Positions 28,301 through 36,363 of a DNA stretch of 64,000 nt are shown piece after piece. The stretch is from an uncultured Duncaniella sp. (GTDB lineage: Bacteria > Bacteroidota > Bacteroidia > Bacteroidales > Muribaculaceae). Where the stretch lies: NCBI RefSeq assembly GCF_910578445.1, contig NZ_CAJTQC010000007.1, positions 1 to 64,000 of the forward strand, given 5' to 3'. The position numbers were made by a program, and so were the translations under genes. The notes beneath the pieces are model-generated. The model searched no databases. It had not been told where the DNA came from and worked only from the letters and a program-made list of their open reading frames with translations. Position 1 is the stretch's first letter. Every line of letters begins with the position of its first letter.

Positions 28301-28557
28301 TAGCCGATAGACGTAATGTGGAGCATGCTCCCGTTTTTACACTTCAGAGTAAACTTTCCGTCAATGTCGGTAGCCACTCCGATATTACTACCTTTGACCA
28401 TTACGGACGCGCCGATAATCGGCTCTCCCTCCTGATCGACAATCACACCGTTTTGAGTTATCTCCTGTCCCCAAGCGCTTGCCGACAACCCTACGAACAG
28501 GGCCACCAACAACAGACGCCAATGCGACAGCCAATACTCGATCTTCTTTTTTTCCAT
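25387..28557 (-). CDS. SusC-like TonB-dependent transporter (pair 1)
   Basis: This is the outer-membrane importer of oligosaccharides, energised by TonB. A signal peptide ends near SASAWGQ. A carboxypeptidase-regulatory-like domain (about 35-115) follows, then the SusC signature LDEVVVVGYGTMSKKHIAGS, a plug domain (RIDVMRDAASAAIYGARAA) and a barrel ending in GFGINVGL. The ATG at 28555-28557 is preferred over an adjacent TTG, giving 1056 residues. There is no N-terminal STN domain, so signalling to an ECF sigma factor through this receptor is not expected. It heads the operon of SusD, fasciclin, PKD lipoprotein and plug protein. Confidence 0.95.
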   Translation of the reverse strand: MEKKKIEYWLSHWRLLLVALFVGLSASAWGQEITQNGVIVDQEGEPIIGASVMVKGSNIGVATDIDGKFTLKCKNGSMLHITSIGYKPLDVKASGSPLELVMQEDTEVLDEVVVVGYGTMSKKHIAGSMSSVDEKTIEQKSPVSVLDALQGAAPGLQIISNSGAPGASSFVSMRGASTFSDEGVTPLFVVDGVVVETIDDISPNDIKRIDVMRDAASAAIYGARAANGVIFITTKSGEQGKPRVDAKYQRSYYTASNKLPQVNAFESRLSMSASDLNNASKTLEKFGERTDSVGLQYSTNYYYQDLLLHTAPRDEATLQVSGGNNEFLYRISLGYIGQEGIIRTSYNDRYTANLNVEYNPWKNIRFITRVRLGYNKRNNIKETVFQDAMRRDPDMIIWYPDGELIPYYSSGGRRNPIAELTEKLDETSRYEGQFYQGLAWTFTPWLKLDANISANYNTNRRVVFSSKTLEGSDNGKNTGSERNQQQWKYAGEAFLTFNKTFGEDHQLTAVAGASFETTRQHETMIGGSYFLSESIHYMNMATVYDLQNVYTSGWDESMMGLFARAVYSWKGRYTLTGVVRRDGSSRFGKNNRWGVFPSVSAAWRFSDESWMRWSSDVLSDAKLRASYGVTGNDRIGRYESLTMFNSGMTYNGVGSVVPGSKYGNPNLKWEETKQTNFGIDLSFWGGRGVFTADYYIKKTSDLLADQNLPYTTGYNTIRLNLAGIENKGIELSLTAIPVRNRDFNWSTTVNWWKNNNKITKLAREDYIHDTAWWVGVGQPAGQWYGYKNLGVYEYDASNAYTPDYATRLTPVFQRDEDNNVIIGLNGQPTLLKYLMPDGSEYDGEVARMKTNGVVVGGGDVIWYNKPDENGNYDGEINSNDQILLGKATPDWYGSWYNTFQYKNFSLSVNFYVSWGGKVWNDLKRYYSSWGGNTHKQTPEYILQGWKYPGEITEWYALNSRARSTNNHSMSLSSQFLEDATFIRLQNLRLSYNLEKKIIEKTPFRNVQAYVYGNNLMTWTNYTGFDPEVSGSVLTPGKDSSKYPHSREIGFGINVGL

Positions 28558-28659
28558 CAAGATTACTATTAAATTTAAGATTTTATTTATTTTACCGAAT
28601 CCATGATATGATTTTATAAATTGGTCGGATATATTACAATTCTATCATTGAGGACATTG

Positions 28660-28667
28660 CAAAAGTA
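28660..28667 (-). promoter_or_regulatory. Candidate -7 element for the SusCD-1 operon
   Basis: On the - strand this reads TACTTTTG, a full match to TAnnTTTG, 103 bp before the SusC start. A TTTG at the right -33 distance is not evident. Confidence 0.45.
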
Positions 28668-28819
28668 TCGACATTTGAACTGACGGACTTGAAATATTAT
28701 TCCAAATATGCGAGTATTTGTTGCAACAGATGCTAAAACCGAATTTTTACACCTGAATAGGCTGATTTTTCAATTGTTGTAGATTTTACACTTATTCAGA
28801 TTTTTAAAAATTTGCCAAC

Positions 28820-28853
28820 AAAAAAGGCCATCACGACATCGGTCATGACAGCC
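28820..28853 (-). terminator. Terminator of the SusCD-2 operon
   Basis: On the - strand a GGC-rich hairpin (28826-28853) with three G-U wobbles and a 4-nt loop is followed by six T residues. It lies 29 bp after the SusD-2 stop codon. Confidence 0.8.
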
Positions 28854-28882
28854 TCTTATAAGGATGATGATTTAAAATTATC

Positions 28883-30358
28883 TTAGTTCCATGGAGCGTT
28901 CTGGGTCCATATATCTCCCATTATATCCATCTGTGCCTGCGGTACAGGCCACAGATTGCCATCAAATTTTCGCTTCGAGCCGGCAACATCATACTGCACT
29001 GTCGGTATGACATCCTTCGCGATGTCCCAACGTATGATGTCGTAGTAACGGATGCCTTCATAAGCGAGTTCGACACGGCGTTCGTTCCTAATAATCTCAC
29101 GCGTAAGCTCTGTCTTGGCTGGCATCTCAACACCGGGACGCTGCCTCACATCATTGAGCGCCTTCAGAGCGCGAGGATCAGCCCCGTGACCTGATTCGAA
29201 CATGGCCTCGGCATACATCAGAAGCAAATCCGCATAACGCATCTTGACTATGTGCTGGTCACTCAGAGTAGAAGCCTTTGGAACAAAACAGTTCGTGTCA
29301 AGATATTTCTTGAATGCCATTCCTGTAAACGGCACAAGACCTTCGGCACGATTGCCATCGTCCTCGAATTTACCGCTCTTATCATTATTGACCCACGGAT
29401 CGCCAAGCTCATACATTGTCATCTTTATGCGCGGGTCTCCATCTTCGTAAGCGGCACGCAGATTATAACTCGGGAAAACTGTCATACGGCTTCCGACCAT
29501 CTGGTCGAGTGCATGGAAATCATCAGGAGCTGTAAACTGTATTGAAAACATTATTTCAGGATTCCCAATCTGCTTTCCGAAGAAAATTCCGGCATAGTCA
29601 TCGGCAAGCCTGAATGGATTTGATCCGGAATGAATATACTCTCCGGCAAGCTCGGCAACCTCGGCATATTTCCGGTCATTTAGGAGCACACGGCACTTGA
29701 GCATAAGAGCCGACCCAAAAACGGCATGTCCATCGGTATAGGCTATATCCGGAAGCCATTCCATTGCAAAATCAATATCCTCCATAATCTGCCTTACCAC
29801 TTGCGCCCTCTCCGTACGTGGCATCACGTCGAAACCATCGCCGACCTTAGCCACATGGAGCATGAGAGGCACATCTCCGTAATGCACCACCAATTCATTA
29901 TAAAAAAATGCCCGCACAAAGAGCGCCTCAGCCTTCATTTTGTTGAATTCAGACTCGGTATAAAGATCACGGACCCTCTCACAATTATCAAGATAATAAT
30001 TTGCCGCAGCGATTCCCTTATAGGAATCAGTCCACATATCATTGAGAATCCCGCCTGTCGATGGGGTGATGCCTCCCTGCTGAATAGCGGAGTGAGCGGC
30101 GCGTGTCACGGCGTTGTCTGACAATACTTCCTGCTCCGTGCATGGACCGCCTGCAGGAACGGCAGAGAATGTACTGTTACGGAACGATGAGTAAACAGCG
30201 GTCAATGCTTTTTCCGCATCCTTCTTGGTATGCCAGAAATTAGAAGTGCTCACCGAATCAAGGGGTTGCTTTTCAAGAAAATCCTCACACGACACCATCG
30301 AACCTCCCAGAATAACTGCTGCAAGTCCTATCAATATATGTTTCTTCATAATAATCAT
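28883..30358 (-). CDS. SusD-like outer membrane lipoprotein (pair 2)
   Basis: The lipoprotein signal has C24 (GGSMVSCEDF), followed by the RagB/SusD start FLEKQPLDSVSTSNFWHT. The helical body has VRAFFYNELVVHYGDVPL and RYADLLLMYAEAM, and the C-terminal RNERRVELAYEGIRYYDIIRW is a strong family hallmark. The 491 residues are a normal length. A second in-frame ATG three codons later (30349) is an equally good start. It lies 20 bp after SusC-2 and precedes a terminator, so the pair forms its own two-gene end unit. Confidence 0.94.
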   Translation of the reverse strand: MIIMKKHILIGLAAVILGGSMVSCEDFLEKQPLDSVSTSNFWHTKKDAEKALTAVYSSFRNSTFSAVPAGGPCTEQEVLSDNAVTRAAHSAIQQGGITPSTGGILNDMWTDSYKGIAAANYYLDNCERVRDLYTESEFNKMKAEALFVRAFFYNELVVHYGDVPLMLHVAKVGDGFDVMPRTERAQVVRQIMEDIDFAMEWLPDIAYTDGHAVFGSALMLKCRVLLNDRKYAEVAELAGEYIHSGSNPFRLADDYAGIFFGKQIGNPEIMFSIQFTAPDDFHALDQMVGSRMTVFPSYNLRAAYEDGDPRIKMTMYELGDPWVNNDKSGKFEDDGNRAEGLVPFTGMAFKKYLDTNCFVPKASTLSDQHIVKMRYADLLLMYAEAMFESGHGADPRALKALNDVRQRPGVEMPAKTELTREIIRNERRVELAYEGIRYYDIIRWDIAKDVIPTVQYDVAGSKRKFDGNLWPVPQAQMDIMGDIWTQNAPWN

Positions 30359-30378
30359 GCTTTTGAAAGTAATATTTT

Positions 30379-33300
30379 TTACAGACTAACCTTTATACCG
30401 AACGACACGACTTTGGCCTGAGGATAGATGACAGCTCGTGAATTACGCGCCGTACGTTCGGGATCGATACCTTGGAACATCTTTGTCCATGTCAGAAGAT
30501 TATCACCTGAGAAATAGACTCTGAGATCCTGAAAACGTATTTTCGTCATCCATTCTTTCGGGAAAGTGTAGCCAATCTGGAAATTCTTCATTCGCAGATA
30601 TGAAGCATCCTGAAGATACCATGTCGATATCGCCATATTAGGCTCATAATTATCATTAAATATATGTGGAATTGTATTCGAAGTGCCCTCGCCATCCCAC
30701 GCGCCACGCCAAAACGTAGCCGGAACAGAGCCCTGACGGAACGGAGAGATGCCCCAGTCTTTCAGATAGGTCTTCTTTCCATGAACCCCCTGAAAGAAAA
30801 CAGAAAGATCGATGCCCTTCCAAGCGGCTGTGACCGTAAAACCATAGTTGAATTTCGGGAATGCTCCTACGACCACAACACGGTCTTCAGGCGTAATTTT
30901 TCCATCGCCATTGATATCCTTAAATTTCATATCGCCGGGCTTTGCAAGATTGCTTAACGGTTTGAGCGCTTTCAGTTCGTCTTCGTTCTGATAAATGCCG
31001 TCAAAAACATACATGTAGTATGTGTCCCATGGAAGACCTTCCTGTCTAATAGTTCCATTCGTATTTATCTGGCGTGCGCCGAATTTCACAAGTTTATTCC
31101 TATATGTCTCAAGATTCGCTGAGATACTGTAGTCGAAATCTCCGATACGGTCTCTGTAGCCAAGAGAAAATTCCCAGCCCCAATTGTCCATAACACCGTC
31201 ATTCACAGTCGGAGCAGTCACGCCAACATGCGAAGGAACCTGAAGTGTACGGAGAATATCCTTGGTGCGTTTCTTATAATATTCGGCTGTGCCATATAGA
31301 CGATTATCGAGCAGACCGAAGTCAACACCTATATTAGTGGATGTTGTGGTCTCCCACATTATTTCTGTATTAGTAAGAGAGCTCTGTGTAAAACCCTGAT
31401 AAACAGTACCGCCGAAATTATATTTGACAGCCGAAAGAGTATCCTGATACGGATAGTTACCGATGTTCTGATTACCGAGCTTACCCCATGAAGCTCGAAT
31501 CTTTAAGTTATAAAGCCATTGGATATCACGCATGAACGCTTCTTCCGACAGACGCCAGCCAGCCGAAAATGCAGGAAACACACCCCAGCGCTTATCTTTG
31601 GCGAGACGAGATGTCCCGTCATAACGAAAACTTGCCTCAAACAGATAGCGGCCTTCGAAATCGTAGTTGACACGTCCGAAAAGCGACTGTATGGCCCATT
31701 CATATGCGCTACCCTGATTAGTCTGACCGGCAGTCTCAGCCGTGTTGAGTTCCCATAGGCTATTGGTCGGCACATCATTTCGATACGCGCCAAGCATGTC
31801 ATATCTGTAATTTTCCTGATTGTAGCCGAGCATGACATTCATATTATGCTGGGCATTAAATGATTTCTTATAGTTAAGAGTTCCGTAGAGAGTGTATTGA
31901 TTTGTAGTGGTCTGCTGTACGGTAAGAGTGTTTTTGTCACTGTTGTAGATGCTCTCCTGATGATTCCCGTATTCGTCAGGATGAAAAGTATAGGCCGAAC
32001 ACGAGACGGTGAGACATTTTGCCAAAGTCTGGTCATATTTGACAGATCCTTTAACCTCAGCATCAAGTCCGTCAAGAATATTTACACGAGCGTAGGCACT
32101 TGCAAGCACATAGTTTGTGTTCCATCTCTTGCCACCTCCACTGTTGGCAATTGCAAGAGGCGCTTTATTGTGCCCCCTGCCTGCGTAACCGCTCGAAACG
32201 AAACGGCCGTCAGGAAGATATGGAGTATAGTATGGACCTTGAGTGAACGTACACAAAATAAGGTCTTCTGTTTCGTTGGTCGTCAGACTGTTGCCTGCGG
32301 TATAGGCCGTCGACCGACGTTCTGATTTCGACAGATTGATATTAGTTCCGAATGTGACACGTCCATAGGTGCTCCGCAGATTGACCTGTGCATCATAGCG
32401 CTTGAACCCGGTCTTTATGACCATACCTTTCTGATCGAGATAGCCGAAACCGATATTATATGTCGTGCCTCCTTTTCCGCCGTTAACACTCAGAAAATGC
32501 TGTTGCATCGGAGCTGTCTTTATGACATCGTCATACCAGTCATGATTAGGATATTCCGGGTCACCGGGCGCAGCATTCGCATAAGCATCAATCCATTCCT
32601 GCTTGTAGCCACGGGTGGCCACATCGCCGCCGGTATGGACAAGAGCCTTGTTGTAAAGAGTCATGTATTCCGCAGAATTTATTATGCGCTCCTGTTTTGT
32701 TGTCGGAGACTGCCAAGCATAATTATAGCTATAGTCGACATTAAGCCGACCCTCATTACCGTTCTTGGTCGTGATAAGGATGACACCATTCGCAGCACGC
32801 GCGCCATATATTGAGGCTGAAGCCGCATCCTTAAGGACTGCAATGTTCTCAATCATGTTGGGGTTAAGCTTATTCATATCACCTTCCACACCATCAATGA
32901 GCACAAGCGGATTGCTTCCGGCACTGGAAAAAGTGCCCTGACCACGAATCTGGATGGACGAGTTTTCCGCACCGGGATTGGCAGAGTTCTGGACAATCTG
33001 CAAACCGGCAACGCGGCCCTGTAGCAGAGATGATGCGTTTGGCGCAACACGAGTTGTCAGTTCATCACCATCAACACTGGCAACAGCACCTGTAAGATTC
33101 ACCTTTTTCTGTGAGCCATAACCAACCACTACGACTTCGTCAAGCTGCTGATTGTCCTCTCTCATGACCACTGTCATGTCTGACTGCGCCTTAAGTTTTA
33201 CTGTCTGATATCCTATGTAAGAAAAGACAATCATACCATCTTCGGGAACTGTCAGGACAAAGTTACCATCCACATCTGTAGCTGTTCCGACTGTTGTCCC

Positions 33301-33471
33301 TTCAAGCATTACCGAGACTCCGATCAACGGCTCGTCGTGGCTGTCGGTCACGAGACCTTTTATCTGTAAATCAGCGGCAGCGAGAGTGACACCGAAACTC
33401 AATGTAATGAGCGAAAGCAAATATCGCATCACCAGCTGCCGGAAAGCATTAAATTTAATACAGTTTTTCAT
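30379..33471 (-). CDS. SusC-like TonB-dependent transporter (pair 2)
   Basis: This is an outer-membrane glycan importer of 1030 residues. A signal peptide ends near TLAAADLQ. The carboxypeptidase-regulatory-like domain (IKGLVTDSHDEPLIGVSVML) follows, then LDEVVVVGYGSQKKVNLTGAV, a plug with ASASIYGARAANGVILITTK, and a 22-strand-type barrel ending in KVVSFGIKVSL. There is no STN extension. It differs clearly from the pair-1 SusC, so the two pairs probably import different oligosaccharides. A consensus promoter lies in the 162-bp gap after PL6, so it can be transcribed separately from the lyase block. Confidence 0.95.
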   Translation of the reverse strand: MKNCIKFNAFRQLVMRYLLSLITLSFGVTLAAADLQIKGLVTDSHDEPLIGVSVMLEGTTVGTATDVDGNFVLTVPEDGMIVFSYIGYQTVKLKAQSDMTVVMREDNQQLDEVVVVGYGSQKKVNLTGAVASVDGDELTTRVAPNASSLLQGRVAGLQIVQNSANPGAENSSIQIRGQGTFSSAGSNPLVLIDGVEGDMNKLNPNMIENIAVLKDAASASIYGARAANGVILITTKNGNEGRLNVDYSYNYAWQSPTTKQERIINSAEYMTLYNKALVHTGGDVATRGYKQEWIDAYANAAPGDPEYPNHDWYDDVIKTAPMQQHFLSVNGGKGGTTYNIGFGYLDQKGMVIKTGFKRYDAQVNLRSTYGRVTFGTNINLSKSERRSTAYTAGNSLTTNETEDLILCTFTQGPYYTPYLPDGRFVSSGYAGRGHNKAPLAIANSGGGKRWNTNYVLASAYARVNILDGLDAEVKGSVKYDQTLAKCLTVSCSAYTFHPDEYGNHQESIYNSDKNTLTVQQTTTNQYTLYGTLNYKKSFNAQHNMNVMLGYNQENYRYDMLGAYRNDVPTNSLWELNTAETAGQTNQGSAYEWAIQSLFGRVNYDFEGRYLFEASFRYDGTSRLAKDKRWGVFPAFSAGWRLSEEAFMRDIQWLYNLKIRASWGKLGNQNIGNYPYQDTLSAVKYNFGGTVYQGFTQSSLTNTEIMWETTTSTNIGVDFGLLDNRLYGTAEYYKKRTKDILRTLQVPSHVGVTAPTVNDGVMDNWGWEFSLGYRDRIGDFDYSISANLETYRNKLVKFGARQINTNGTIRQEGLPWDTYYMYVFDGIYQNEDELKALKPLSNLAKPGDMKFKDINGDGKITPEDRVVVVGAFPKFNYGFTVTAAWKGIDLSVFFQGVHGKKTYLKDWGISPFRQGSVPATFWRGAWDGEGTSNTIPHIFNDNYEPNMAISTWYLQDASYLRMKNFQIGYTFPKEWMTKIRFQDLRVYFSGDNLLTWTKMFQGIDPERTARNSRAVIYPQAKVVSFGIKVSL

Positions 33472-33563
33472 TCAGCAATTGGATTTTAATTAATGTTGTT
33501 ATGTGATATTGTTGGCTATTTATTTTACAGTTCTATACCGAGACCGAATATTTATCTCCATAG

Positions 33564-33596
33564 CAAATTTAACATCTTTTTGCGGTACATATCAAA
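33564..33596 (-). promoter_or_regulatory. Promoter of the SusCD-2 operon
   Basis: On the - strand, TTTG (33593-33596), a 21-bp spacer and TAAATTTG (33564-33571) fit the Bacteroidetes consensus. The SusC-2 start is 93 bp downstream. Confidence 0.75.
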
Positions 33597-33633
33597 AAAA
33601 TAATGCCATTTTATATCAAATTCATCTCAAATT

Positions 33634-35046
33634 CTACTTATACTTGTTACTTATATATGCAAGTTCTGCATTGTTGTCGGCATACCATGCAGCACCTATA
33701 TCCGTAAGCAGTCCCAGAACGCGGTTACGCTCATTGGTAAAATGGTCTGACGGCACTGATGTCCGGACAAAACCGGTCATAGGGATGGTCTTACCATCGC
33801 TGAACCCGTAACTGTTGTCAAGGAAATAGAATCCGCCAAGAGTGTGTTCGGGTCGCGAAACTTTCATATCGAAACTGTCTCCATATATATTATTGTAGGC
33901 AAACCTGACATTGCGTGGCATTTTTTCACCTTTTCCTGAACCAAGCTCCATCGAACGGCAGTCAATAAAATCATTGTATGCTATGTCGACATTCTCCGCA
34001 CGGTGATAGGATGTCAGTGGTTCTGCCTTTATGTCGGTTTCGGGGGTCGGTCGCTCGAACACCCCTACCCTCACGAGCAATCCCCAGCCATCTGTCCGGC
34101 ATACGAGATTGTCATAGACCGTATGACCTTGGTTTATGATACGGATGCCGCAAGTGCCTTTCAGGTGATTTCCGACTATCGTGTTTCCTTCAATCACGTT
34201 ATAGTGACCGTGACGGCACACAAGACCGCCACGAGACTCGAAAAACAGATTACGCCGCAGGATGTTGTTGCACGATTTGACAGATATGATTTCGTTTTCT
34301 CCGTCGCAGTGGAGAAAGACATTGTTTTCTATTATCGCATGCGATTCCAACTGCGATGACCAAGAGTGGCCTACGCGGATAATCTCCGCACCGTTGCCGC
34401 CATAGGGCTGGCGGAAGCCGAACAGATTGTGATCTATCTGATGGTTGTTGATATGGCTGTTTTCGTCAAGCCAGAGCTGCAACACAAGACCTCCGATTCG
34501 CTTGTTGGCGAAATAGCAATGGTCCACACGGTGGTTCTCGCCGTAAAGACCCACCCAGTATTCGGCCACCGACATCGGCAGATGACCGGGAGGAGCAGGT
34601 TTCTCGCTCTTTTCAGGATCATTGCAGTCGTCAATCACACAGTTTGTCAGGCGACAGTGTCGGGCATTCACCCCCTTGTCCTTCCTAAACTCGATCATGC
34701 TGAAGCCCGAAGCCCACGCCTTGTTGAAAAACAGGCCGTCGACTTTAAGATATGAACCGTAGATACGCATCTTCACAGGCCCTGACACGATTGCCTTTCC
34801 GGGATTCAGGGCACGAAGCGTAATGGTGTCGGCCGACGTTCCTTCAGCAAAAAAATTGAAATCACCCGGCCGATATACTCCGTCGGCCAATATCACCTCA
34901 TCGCCGGGGGCTAAAGAGCCTGAACTGACGAGTCGTTTCAACTCGTCAGTCTTGTCAGGAGAAAAATGATATTGCCTCGCATTTACAATTCCTGTTCCCG
35001 ATGAGAGCAGAAGTAAGGATGCTATTATAGATTTCCAATGTTTCAT
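33634..35046 (-). CDS. Polysaccharide lyase family 6
   Basis: PL6 lyases cleave acidic polysaccharides (dermatan sulfate for chondroitinase B, alginate for others) by beta-elimination on a right-handed beta-helix. A signal peptide (about 1-23) is present. The catalytic pair is clear: the lysine in NEIISVKSCNN (K257 from the ATG) and the arginine in GLVCRHGHYN (R278), with the metal-ligand-rich stretch GNGAEIIRVG before it. I start at the ATG at 35044-35046 (470 residues); the TTG two codons earlier is less likely. It is the last gene of the PL8/SMP-30/GH105/BNR/PL6 run. The substrate is not decided by sequence, and absence of sulfatases weighs against dermatan sulfate. Confidence 0.9.
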   Translation of the reverse strand: MKHWKSIIASLLLLSSGTGIVNARQYHFSPDKTDELKRLVSSGSLAPGDEVILADGVYRPGDFNFFAEGTSADTITLRALNPGKAIVSGPVKMRIYGSYLKVDGLFFNKAWASGFSMIEFRKDKGVNARHCRLTNCVIDDCNDPEKSEKPAPPGHLPMSVAEYWVGLYGENHRVDHCYFANKRIGGLVLQLWLDENSHINNHQIDHNLFGFRQPYGGNGAEIIRVGHSWSSQLESHAIIENNVFLHCDGENEIISVKSCNNILRRNLFFESRGGLVCRHGHYNVIEGNTIVGNHLKGTCGIRIINQGHTVYDNLVCRTDGWGLLVRVGVFERPTPETDIKAEPLTSYHRAENVDIAYNDFIDCRSMELGSGKGEKMPRNVRFAYNNIYGDSFDMKVSRPEHTLGGFYFLDNSYGFSDGKTIPMTGFVRTSVPSDHFTNERNRVLGLLTDIGAAWYADNNAELAYISNKYK

Positions 35047-35055
35047 AGACAATGT

Positions 35056-36348
35056 TTATTTCTCAAAAATGTCATTTACAGTGTACATGTTGCGTGTTCC
35101 CTCGCGCAGAGTCTCGCGTCCCTCCACAACCGGATTGGAAAACAGCAGCAATTTCAATTCCGGTCGCGCGTCGGCAATCACATAGCAGCGGGAAAGGCTC
35201 ACAGGAGTTGCAATCTCCTTCTCGCGTGTGACCGTGAGACCTCCGTCGGCCGTCACATGTGTCACCACACCCTTACCCATTGTCGAATAGATGCGGAATT
35301 TCTCAGGGCCGAGTTTTTCTATGCCTCTCGGCTCGCCTGTTGCGGCAAACGAAGTGTGTGTCCACTCCTTGCCTGTCCATGTCGCAAGCCGTCCGCCATT
35401 CTCCGATGGATAGCTGTAGTGAATCAGAGGCGAACCATTGTCGCGGTAGCTGACCGATACCTGCAATCCGGCCGAGTGGCCACGTTCGGGTATGGGTGTT
35501 TCCAGTGCGAGGCAATATTTGTCGGCCTCCACATTGTCGATTGTAGTTCCTAAGTCGCGACCTTCGATATTATACATGTGGTCGTCCGACAGATCGAGAT
35601 ATGCGTAGTACACGTTACGGCCATAGGTTGCATGGGCGTGACGGCCTGCCTTTTCGCCACACACTGTCCAAGCAAGATGGATGCGCCCCTTACCGACAGC
35701 ACCTCTGCTCTGGTAGGCTACCTGTCCGTTATAGACCTCGGTCATGCTGTCGGTCGTGCGCGGATACGGGTCAATCACGAGCTGACGCGACCATGTCTTG
35801 CCACCGTCGGCCGACTTCACAAACTGATATGGACGGTCGTCAGTATGGCCGTTTGTTTTGCGTGTGTCGCGATAGAATACATAAAATTCATTGTCGTCGG
35901 TCAACACCGGCGCGGGATACGACGCTCTTTCAGCCTCAGCGATGTAAATATCGCTCCATTCACCGTCAATGCTGTTGGGTGCAGGCGACACAGCCATTTT
36001 CAATGTCGAGTTGTGACAGCCGTAGAACATATATATTCTATCGTCCTTTCCTCTGAGGATGGAGGGATAGTTGTGTTTGTCGGCAAAAGGTGACTGGGCT
36101 ACAATCTTGGTCTCGCTCCACTTACCTGAAGCATGGTCATAGGCCTTCACTGCCGGATGGCTGTTGGCACTCATCCAGCAGACGAATGTCTTGTCGGCCT
36201 TCTCATCATAATAGCCCACTGGTATGGGACGGCGGTCGGAGCGGATGTTGGTGCGCTCTTCCACAAGTTTCACTTCCGGTGTCTGTGAGGTCGCTGTGGC
36301 GGCAAACATACCGAAAAGAGTCAAAGCATAGATTGATTTTCGATTCAT
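35056..36348 (-). CDS. BNR_4-type beta-propeller protein, possible PL24/PL25-like lyase
   Basis: An exported protein of 430 residues from the ATG (the preceding GTG is less likely), with a signal peptide ending near ATATSQ. It has repeated propeller blades with Asp-box-like turns (SADGGKTWSR) and the BNR_4 signature GRNVYYAYLDLSDDHMYNIEGRDLG. Ulvan lyases of PL24/PL25 belong to this fold. Two histidines 20 residues apart (H92, H112) and a Tyr/Arg pair 16 apart (Y156, R172) resemble the active-site spacing I recall for PL25, but this is not verified by alignment. It sits between GH105 and PL6, which fits lyase action on uronic acid polymers. It could instead be a non-catalytic binding protein. 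Confidence 0.65.
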   Translation of the reverse strand: MNRKSIYALTLFGMFAATATSQTPEVKLVEERTNIRSDRRPIPVGYYDEKADKTFVCWMSANSHPAVKAYDHASGKWSETKIVAQSPFADKHNYPSILRGKDDRIYMFYGCHNSTLKMAVSPAPNSIDGEWSDIYIAEAERASYPAPVLTDDNEFYVFYRDTRKTNGHTDDRPYQFVKSADGGKTWSRQLVIDPYPRTTDSMTEVYNGQVAYQSRGAVGKGRIHLAWTVCGEKAGRHAHATYGRNVYYAYLDLSDDHMYNIEGRDLGTTIDNVEADKYCLALETPIPERGHSAGLQVSVSYRDNGSPLIHYSYPSENGGRLATWTGKEWTHTSFAATGEPRGIEKLGPEKFRIYSTMGKGVVTHVTADGGLTVTREKEIATPVSLSRCYVIADARPELKLLLFSNPVVEGRETLREGTRNMYTVNDIFEK

Positions 36349-36363
36349 CACTTCAGTATTTTA

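Larger units (their letters stand above)
28558..28882 (-). other. Intergenic region between SusD-2 and SusC-1
   Basis: This 325-bp gap contains the terminator of the SusCD-2 transcript (28820-28853) and a candidate promoter for SusC-1 (28660-28667). The remaining A/T-rich sequence shows no gene. Confidence 0.7.
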
